Positions 58,883 through 64,000 of a stretch of 64,000 nt of DNA are shown here, in pieces. This stretch comes from Rhodococcus sp040643435 (GTDB taxonomy: Bacteria; Actinomycetota; Actinomycetes; Mycobacteriales; Mycobacteriaceae), in NCBI RefSeq assembly GCF_040643435.1, contig NZ_JBEYUH010000006.1, positions 124,001 to 188,000 on the forward strand. Direction: 5' to 3'. The position numbers and the translations under genes are program-made. The notes below the pieces were generated by a model that saw nothing but the letters and a program-made list of their open reading frames with translations, was not told the origin of the DNA and made no database searches. Every line of letters begins with the position of its first letter. Position 1 is the first letter of the stretch.

Positions 58883-59766
58883 CGGCAGACGAGACCTGCA
58901 TGGTCCCGTTGTGGGAGGAGGTCACCGGGCGACGGATTCGCGTTCAGGACGGGTGGCTGCACTACGTGGACCTCGGTGAGCGAGGTGATCCTGCCACCCC
59001 CACAGCGACCGTGGTGCTGCTGCACAAGCTCGGCGGCTGGGTGGCGGACTGGCGGCACGTTGCGGAACTGCTGGCAGCGAACTACCGAGTCGTGGCTGTC
59101 GACCTGCCCGGGCACGGCGGCTCGACGATGGACGAATCGAGTCCGTGGGCGCATCCTCCGAGCACGAGCGCAAGACGGATAGCGGAACTGCTCGCTGCAC
59201 TCGGCATCGAGCGAACCCACCTCATGGGCAACTCACTGGGCGGCATCGTGGGTGTGCACCTGGCCGTCGCGCGGCCGGAGCTGGTCGACACGCTTGCCCT
59301 GGTCGGTGTGTCTCTCACCGAGCGACACAGTCTCGAACGCACCCTCGACAACGACCGCGCGGTGCGACATCTCTTCGGCCCCGGCTGGGAGCCGCTGCCC
59401 CTGGGTTCCGCCGCCGCGGAGCGCGCGGGCACGGACGATCCCCGGATCCTCACCGAGCAGGATCTCTCACGCGCGGCAGCGGGCCGGTGGGTACGGCCCT
59501 CCGAACGCGGAGTGGGCCTGACAGGCGTGGCTCACCTGCTTTCCGAAGTGCGGGTGCCGACCCTGGTGGTGAACGGTGTTTGCGCGCCGTATCGCGTCTA
59601 CGACGAACGTGCCCGCGACAGCCTGGCCGATGTTCGTGTCGTGACTGTCGACGAGGCAGGATCGTTCGTGCATCAGGAGCGGCCTGCGGACGTCGCACGC
59701 CATTGGCAGGAGTTCGTGGCGGAACAGAGCAGTGAGGCAACCGCAGGTAGGCCGCGGCGGGAGTGA
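58879..59766 (+). CDS. Alpha/beta hydrolase
   Basis: A 295-residue hydrolase. VVLLHKLGG near residue 46 is the oxyanion region with Lys in place of the usual Gly-rich HG. GNSLGG near 117 is the nucleophile elbow, and the C-terminal GSFVHQERP supplies the catalytic His. It could be a deformylase, C-C hydrolase or ester hydrolase; N-formylmaleamate deformylase (NicD) has the same fold. Last gene of the nitrilase-to-hydrolase operon. Confidence 0.82.
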   Translation: MTADETCMVPLWEEVTGRRIRVQDGWLHYVDLGERGDPATPTATVVLLHKLGGWVADWRHVAELLAANYRVVAVDLPGHGGSTMDESSPWAHPPSTSARRIAELLAALGIERTHLMGNSLGGIVGVHLAVARPELVDTLALVGVSLTERHSLERTLDNDRAVRHLFGPGWEPLPLGSAAAERAGTDDPRILTEQDLSRAAAGRWVRPSERGVGLTGVAHLLSEVRVPTLVVNGVCAPYRVYDERARDSLADVRVVTVDEAGSFVHQERPADVARHWQEFVAEQSSEATAGRPRRE

Positions 59767-59773
59767 AGCGGGC

Positions 59774-59799
59774 CTGCAACTTACACGCGAGAGTTGCGG
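59774..59799. terminator. Weak hairpin between convergent genes at the right edge of the island
   Basis: GCAACT (59776-59781) and AGTTGC (59792-59797) form a 6-bp stem, extended by a G-U and a C-G pair, between the hydrolase and VOC stop codons. Confidence 0.35.
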
Positions 59800-59803
59800 T
59801 CTT

Positions 59804-60280
59804 TCATGCGTTCTGCTGCGCTGCCCACTCGTCGAGCCGCCGCTTCGAATCCTCTGCCGAGACGTTCTCGACGCGCGTCATCACCGCCCAGCGGTGACCG
59901 AACGGATCGAGGATCGAGGCGAACCGGTCACCCGTGACGAAGGTCGTCGGTTCCTCGAACACCCGGGCGCCGAGAGCGACCGCTCGCGCGAACACGGAGT
60001 CGACGTCGGTGCAGTAGAAGACGTACGAATGGTCGACGTCATTCGTTCCGTCGGGAGCATGCAGCCCCATCTCGGGAAGGGGATCGCTCAATTGCATTCG
60101 GCCGTCGCCGAAGTCGATTTCGGCATGCATCACCGTTCCGTCGGGGCCGTCCATCCGGTCGGCGACGGTCGCGCCGAAGGCTTCACAATAGAACTCGATC
60201 GCCCGTCTTCCGCCGTCTACGACGAGATACGGAGTGAGAGAGGTATATCCCTCGGGGATGGGGTTCACCGGATTCGTCAT
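59804..60280 (-). CDS. VOC family protein (PhnB/glyoxalase-like)
   Basis: A 158-residue vicinal-oxygen-chelate protein. YLVVDGGRRAIEFYCEAFGA near residue 18, MHAEIDFGDGRMQLSD near 50 and ILDPFGHRWAV near 125 are PhnB-like. Possible metal ligands are visible, but the subgroup's function is not known. Start ATG 60280. A TACAAT box on the minus strand at 60314-60319 with TTCCGC 16 bp further on gives a promoter within the short gap to the upstream dehydrogenase gene. Confidence 0.85.
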   Translation of the reverse strand: MTNPVNPIPEGYTSLTPYLVVDGGRRAIEFYCEAFGATVADRMDGPDGTVMHAEIDFGDGRMQLSDPLPEMGLHAPDGTNDVDHSYVFYCTDVDSVFARAVALGARVFEEPTTFVTGDRFASILDPFGHRWAVMTRVENVSAEDSKRRLDEWAAQQNA

Positions 60281-60313
60281 GAATGCAGTGTCGACCGACG
60301 ACCGTGCGATCGT

Positions 60314-60319
60314 ATTGTA
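60314..60319 (-). promoter_or_regulatory. -10 box of the VOC gene promoter
   Basis: TACAAT on the minus strand, a near-perfect -10, with TTCCGC 16 bp upstream. The predicted leader is about 27 bases. Confidence 0.45.
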
Positions 60320-60329
60320 GAAATCCGAC

Positions 60330-61499
60330 TCACGGGCGGAAGACGGCACGCAGGCAGTCGTCCTCCTTGTTCTTGAACATCTCGTAGCCGCGTGCCGATT
60401 CGGAGAGCGGAAGTTCGTGGGACATCAACCAACTCGGATCGAGTCTCCCTGCCTGCACGTGCTCGAACAATGCCGGCACGTACCGCTGGCCGTGCTGCTG
60501 AGCCGTTCGCAGGGTCAGGCTCTTGTTCGTCAGGGCCGCCATCGGGAACTTGTCGGTGAGACCGTAGATGCCGAGGACCGACACCACCCCGCCCTTGCCG
60601 CACGACAGGATCGCCTCCCGCAGGGAAGTCGCGCGGTCGGTTTCCATCCGCAGGGCCTGCTTGACCTTGTCGTACGCCTGCACGACGCCGGTGCCGTGGC
60701 CTTCCATGCCCACGGCGTCGATGCACGCGTCCGGGCCTCGTCCACCGGTGCTCTCACGAAGCGTCTCGTAGACGCTGTCGACTGCGGTGTAGTCCACCGT
60801 CTCGGCTGCCACCTTCTTCTCGGCGCGGTCGAGGCGGCCGCGGAAACGGTCGATCACGATCACCCGTTCGGCGCCCATGATCCTCGCGCTCGCCGCAGCC
60901 ATGAGACCGACAGCGCCCGCACCCCACACCGCCACGGTGTCGCCCGGTGAGATGTCGCAGAAGTCGGCACCCATGTATCCCGTAGGGACCGCGTCCGACA
61001 GGAACAGGGCCTGCTCGTCGCCGACACTGTCCGGTACCTGGAAACAATTGACGTCGCCGAACGGTACGCGGATGTACTCGGCGTGCGAACCCTGGTATCC
61101 ACCGAACGGATGGGTGTAGCCGTAGATGCCCCCGGTCGGGTAGCCGAGCAACGGCTGCTGCATCGCGGCGTTCGGATTGGTGGTGTCACACGCGGCATGC
61201 AGCCCGTTCTCGCAGTAGGGGCACTTGCCGCAGCCGATGAACGACGGCACCACGACACGGTCACCGACGCGCAGCGAGGTCACCTCCGGACCCGTCTCCA
61301 CGATCTCACCCATGAACTCGTGGCCGATCACATCACCCTCCCGCATGCCCGGCAGGTATCCGCCGAGGAAATGCAGGTCGGAACCGCATGTCGTGGTGAG
61401 ACGCACCCGCACGATCACGTCGTGGGGATTGACCAGGCCGGGGTCGTCGACCGTTTCGACCGACAATTCGTTCACGCCCATCCAGCACAGAGCTCGCAT
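60330..61499 (-). CDS. Zinc-dependent alcohol dehydrogenase, formaldehyde-dehydrogenase-like
   Basis: A 389-residue MDR dehydrogenase. CGSDLHFLGG near residue 37 gives the catalytic-zinc Cys and GHEFMGEI the His/Glu ligands. GCGKCPYCENGLHAAC near 89 is the four-Cys structural-zinc loop. VWGAGAVGLMAAASA near 190 is the NAD-binding Rossmann motif. The long insertion QQPLLGYPTGG...GYQGSHAEYIRVP is typical of the glutathione-independent FdhA group. It oxidises an alcohol or aldehyde. AAAGGAG precedes ATG 61499, and the start overlaps the stop of the SRPBCC gene. Confidence 0.88.
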   Translation of the reverse strand: MRALCWMGVNELSVETVDDPGLVNPHDVIVRVRLTTTCGSDLHFLGGYLPGMREGDVIGHEFMGEIVETGPEVTSLRVGDRVVVPSFIGCGKCPYCENGLHAACDTTNPNAAMQQPLLGYPTGGIYGYTHPFGGYQGSHAEYIRVPFGDVNCFQVPDSVGDEQALFLSDAVPTGYMGADFCDISPGDTVAVWGAGAVGLMAAASARIMGAERVIVIDRFRGRLDRAEKKVAAETVDYTAVDSVYETLRESTGGRGPDACIDAVGMEGHGTGVVQAYDKVKQALRMETDRATSLREAILSCGKGGVVSVLGIYGLTDKFPMAALTNKSLTLRTAQQHGQRYVPALFEHVQAGRLDPSWLMSHELPLSESARGYEMFKNKEDDCLRAVFRP

Positions 61500-62065
61500 C
61501 AAAGGTCTCCTTTCGATTCGCGGGCACTCGGACTTCCCTGCAGGGTCGGTATCTCTCCGGTCTGCATGAGGGCCCGCGCACGATAGAGCGCCGTGAAGGT
61601 CAGTGCACCGGTGACGAGGTCGGGGCCGGGAACCTCGGCGCGCAGAGTCATCTCGGTGCCACCCCGGGGGGCGTCGGCGACCGCGAGTACCACCCGTGGC
61701 CCCGGTGTATCCGCGTCGTCCTCGCCGACGAACGCCAGCCCTTCCGCGGTGACATCGACGCGGGTCTCCCAGATCATCGACCCCCCGGCCGCGTTCCACG
61801 TCCAGCGAAGACGGTTCGCCTCCGCCGTCTCGACCCGCACATGGTCGCCGAAGACGCGGCTGAGATTCTCGGGGTTCCGCCAGAACTGCATGACCTGTGC
61901 GCGCGGAGCCGTCACGGTCACCGTCTGCGGTCTTCGTGCGTCGAGTGGACGGTCGACCACGCGCCGGACGAATCCGCCCACCGAATGGCCGGCATTGTTC
62001 ACGGCCTTGCCCGCGTTGTTCACAACTCGGCTCGCGTTGTCCACGACTCTGCTGAAATCGACCAC
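61499..62065 (-). CDS. SRPBCC (polyketide cyclase/START-like) family protein
   Basis: A 188-residue protein. The N-terminal 35 residues contain a short repeat (VVDNASRVVNNAGKAVNNAGHSV). The rest is a SRPBCC barrel: QTVTVTAPRAQVMQFWRNPENL, LRWTWNAAGGSMIWETRVD. Family members bind hydrophobic ligands. GTG 62065 is preceded by GAGGAG. Its stop overlaps the dehydrogenase start (TGATG), so they are an operon. Confidence 0.78.
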   Translation of the reverse strand: MVDFSRVVDNASRVVNNAGKAVNNAGHSVGGFVRRVVDRPLDARRPQTVTVTAPRAQVMQFWRNPENLSRVFGDHVRVETAEANRLRWTWNAAGGSMIWETRVDVTAEGLAFVGEDDADTPGPRVVLAVADAPRGGTEMTLRAEVPGPDLVTGALTFTALYRARALMQTGEIPTLQGSPSARESKGDL

Positions 62066-62433
62066 GGTCGTCTCCTCGCTCGGATGGTCGGGTCGGTGTG
62101 GGAGACCCGGAGTCAGGGCTTGCCACCTTTCAGGGCCGGTTCGGGCGTCCCCGTGCCGCAGGGGTAGTGGTCGTGGGGGAGTGGGACGGAGCCACCCACG
62201 AGCCGCCCGCGGTCGGTGCGGCCGACGGCACATGGCGGGTCATATCGTCGGCTACCCGTGCCCGGTGACCGGGCAAACCCGAACCGGGCGACACGACCGG
62301 GAATAACGACGACGGGCGGATACGTTCGTACAGCGATGCCCCACTGCGTCGCCGGATGGCAACAAAATGGTGCAATAGAGCGATCGAGACCGCGACCTGA
62401 GCCGCCGTGTGTGGCCATGAGGGAGGATCAAGC
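62066..62433. other. 368-bp non-coding gap between the divergent SRPBCC and cysK genes
   Basis: The gap must hold both divergent promoters. The only structure I see is an inverted repeat, TGCCCGG-TGA-CCGGGCA, at 62259-62275, which could be an operator or a small hairpin. I could not identify a convincing -10/-35 pair or a cysteine-related riboswitch. Confidence 0.4.
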
Positions 62434-63369
62434 ATGAGCAGGATCTACGACAACGTGACCGAACTGGTCGGGGGTACCCCGATCGTCAAGCTGAACCGTC
62501 TGGCCGAGGGGTCCGACGCCACGGTCGCCGTGAAGCTCGAGTTCTACAACCCGGCGAACAGCGTCAAGGATCGCATCGGTGTGGCCATCATCGACGCCGC
62601 CGAGAAGTCCGGTGAGCTGAAGCCCGGCGGCACGATCGTCGAAGGCACCTCCGGCAACACCGGCATCGCGCTCGCCATGGTCGGTGCCGCACGCGGCTAC
62701 AAGGTCATCCTCACGATGCCCGAGACGATGTCCATCGAGCGTCGCGTCATGCTGCGCGCCTACGGCGCCGAGATCGTGCTCACCCCCGGTTCCGAAGGGA
62801 TGAAGGGCGCTGTCGCGAAGGCCGAGGAGATCGTCGCGAACACCGAGAACGCCATCCTCGCCCGCCAGTTTGCCAACCCGGCGAACCCGGAGATGCACTA
62901 CAACACCACCGGTGAGGAGATCTGGAAGGACACCGCCGGCGAGGTCGACATCTTCGTGGCCGGCATCGGTACGGGTGGCACGATCACCGGTGCGGGTCGC
63001 AAGCTCAAGGAACACAAGCCGGAGCTGAAGGTCGTCGGTGTAGAGCCGATCGACTCGCCGATCCTCAACGGTGGTGAGCCCGGTCCGCACAAGATCCAGG
63101 GCATCGGCGCGAACTTCGTGCCCGACGTGCTCGACCGCGAGATCTACGACGAGATCGTGGACGTGTCGTTCGAGGATTCGGTGCGGGTCGCCCGCGAACT
63201 CGGCACGCAGGAGGGCATCCTCGGCGGCATCTCGTCGGGTGCGATCGTCTGGGCGGCCCTCGAGCTGGCCAAGCGCCCCGAGAACGCCGGCAAGCTGATC
63301 GTCGCCGTCGTCTGCGACTTCGGCGAGCGGTACATCTCCACCCCGCTGTTCGAACACATCCGGGACTGA
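62434..63369 (+). CDS. cysK: Cysteine synthase A (O-acetylserine sulfhydrylase)
   Basis: A 311-residue PLP enzyme. NPANSVKDRIG near residue 39 contains the PLP lysine, EGTSGNTGIALA near 70 is the substrate loop, and GIGTGGTITG near 178 is the phosphate-binding loop. It makes cysteine from O-acetylserine and sulfide. GGGAGGA lies 6 bases before ATG 62434. Followed 8 bases later by cysE, which supplies its substrate; the two proteins can also form the cysteine synthase complex. Confidence 0.96.
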   Translation: MSRIYDNVTELVGGTPIVKLNRLAEGSDATVAVKLEFYNPANSVKDRIGVAIIDAAEKSGELKPGGTIVEGTSGNTGIALAMVGAARGYKVILTMPETMSIERRVMLRAYGAEIVLTPGSEGMKGAVAKAEEIVANTENAILARQFANPANPEMHYNTTGEEIWKDTAGEVDIFVAGIGTGGTITGAGRKLKEHKPELKVVGVEPIDSPILNGGEPGPHKIQGIGANFVPDVLDREIYDEIVDVSFEDSVRVARELGTQEGILGGISSGAIVWAALELAKRPENAGKLIVAVVCDFGERYISTPLFEHIRD

Positions 63370-63377
63370 TCGCGATC

Positions 63378-63956
63378 GTGGGTATCCTGCACACCCTGCG
63401 GGAGGATCTGCAGTCTGCGCGCGGCCACGATCCGGCCGCGCGCAGTGACGCGGAGAACGCCGTCGTCTACTCCGGTTTGCACGCGATCTGGTCGCATCGG
63501 ATCGCGCACCGGATGTGGCAGGTGCCCGCACTGAAGGGCCCTGCGCGGATTCTCGCGCAGTTCACCAGATTCCTCACCGGCATCGAGATCCATCCCGGCG
63601 CGACCATCGGCCGGCGCTTCTTCATCGACCACGGAATGGGTGTGGTCATCGGTGAGACCGCCGAGATCGGCGACGACGTGATGCTCTACCACGGCGTGAC
63701 CCTCGGCGGCCGGTCGCTGGCGAAGGAGAAGCGTCATCCCACCCTCGGCAATCGGGTGACCGTCGGTGCCGGCGCGAAGGTGCTCGGTCCGGTGGTGATC
63801 GGGGACGACAGCGCGATCGGTGCCAACGCCGTGGTCACGCACGATGTGCCGCCGGATTCGATCGCCACGGGTATTCCTGCGACCGTCCGTTCCCGCAAGA
63901 AGCACGAGCCGCTCGTCGATCCGACGAGCTACATCGATCCCGCGATGTACATCTGA
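63378..63956 (+). CDS. cysE: Serine O-acetyltransferase
   Basis: A 192-residue short-form SAT. The N-terminal helical part (about 1-60) is followed by a left-handed beta helix of hexapeptide repeats. HPGATIGRRFFIDHGMGVVIGETAEIG and YHGVTLGG contain the active-site Asp-His dyad. The C-terminal IGANAVV...GIPATV and the final residue Ile (MYI) fit insertion into the CysK active site. GTG start, 8 bases after cysK. Confidence 0.94.
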   Translation: MGILHTLREDLQSARGHDPAARSDAENAVVYSGLHAIWSHRIAHRMWQVPALKGPARILAQFTRFLTGIEIHPGATIGRRFFIDHGMGVVIGETAEIGDDVMLYHGVTLGGRSLAKEKRHPTLGNRVTVGAGAKVLGPVVIGDDSAIGANAVVTHDVPPDSIATGIPATVRSRKKHEPLVDPTSYIDPAMYI

Positions 63957-64000
63957 GATCGCTTCTGTCGCACGACGCGATCGAGGGGGAGGAATGTGCG
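63957..64000. other. Short tail with no gene
   Basis: 44 bases after cysE up to the window edge. I see no feature in it. Confidence 0.5.

Noticed and set aside
38774..59766. A standard nicotinate-degradation (nic) cluster
   Set aside because: There is no NicAB hydroxylase and no NicX dioxygenase, and the maleate-isomerase-like protein lacks its catalytic Cys. Only the logic of the end part is similar.
62259..62275. A terminator at the inverted repeat TGCCCGG-TGA-CCGGGCA
   Set aside because: The genes on both sides diverge from this gap, so no transcript ends here. An operator is possible but unsupported.
1..64000. Mobile elements, prophage genes, tRNA/rRNA genes or CRISPR repeats
   Set aside because: I looked for transposase, integrase and capsid-like frames, cloverleaf-type sequences and regularly spaced repeats and saw none. 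The catabolic island has no visible integration signs such as a tRNA edge or flanking direct repeats.

Overview
The window is high-GC, densely packed actinobacterial DNA, most likely from Rhodococcus or a close relative in the Mycobacteriales. The strongest evidence is the block at 29156-38560. It holds a MmpL3-type mycolate exporter, a NYN-domain protein, trmB, two P-loop-like proteins and a GTP-dependent PEP carboxykinase, in the same order as the Mycobacterium tuberculosis Rv0206c-Rv0211 region as I remember it. Many genes seem to be leaderless, with a TANNNT box 6-8 bases before ATG or GTG, which is usual in this group. I found no rRNA, tRNA, CRISPR array, insertion sequence or phage gene.

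Layout. 1-5521: a truncated MaoC/HadA-like dehydratase, a D-threonine-aldolase/D-serine-dehydratase-like enzyme, and a divergent run of D-aminoacylase-like amidohydrolase, TetR, hydrolase and Ddn-like protein. 5522-10690: a five-gene minus-strand operon (nickel-binding-like protein, acyl-CoA-dehydrogenase-fold flavoenzyme, SsuABC/TauABC-like transporter), divergent from a TetR gene across a palindromic operator. 10700-16478: CbiM-type transporter, acyl-CoA dehydrogenase, TetR, hydrolase, ABC-F ATPase. 16667-20190: two tandem penicillin-binding-protein paralogues, of which the second lacks all the catalytic motifs. 20219-29105: transporters, YceI, a flippase-like protein, a membrane adenylate cyclase and a MacS/MacR-like two-component system followed by a DUF1707 protein. 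29156-38613: the conserved mmpL3-pckA block, with a foldable leader before pckA.

38614-59799 is the most distinctive part: a catabolic island of about 21 kb that I cannot match to a described pathway. It encodes two isochorismatase-fold amidases, two PuuE-like deacetylases, an MFS transporter, a complete Dpp-type ABC importer with two methyltransferases and two small paralogous proteins inserted among its genes, an IclR regulator, a tandem-domain carbon-nitrogen hydrolase, a flavin monooxygenase fused to an isocitrate-lyase-family domain, a maleate-isomerase-like protein, a Dabb protein and two alpha/beta hydrolases. Three of its promoter regions carry pairs of a CCAYATTGYG-like element spaced exactly 22 bp apart, so the island may form one regulon. 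The gene content suggests uptake and stepwise oxidation and hydrolysis of a nitrogen-containing ring or imide towards C4 dicarboxylates. The substrate is unknown.

59804-64000: a VOC protein, a formaldehyde-dehydrogenase-like zinc alcohol dehydrogenase, an SRPBCC protein, and the cysK-cysE pair for cysteine synthesis. A theme running through the window is duplicated genes or domains in which one copy has lost expected active-site residues.
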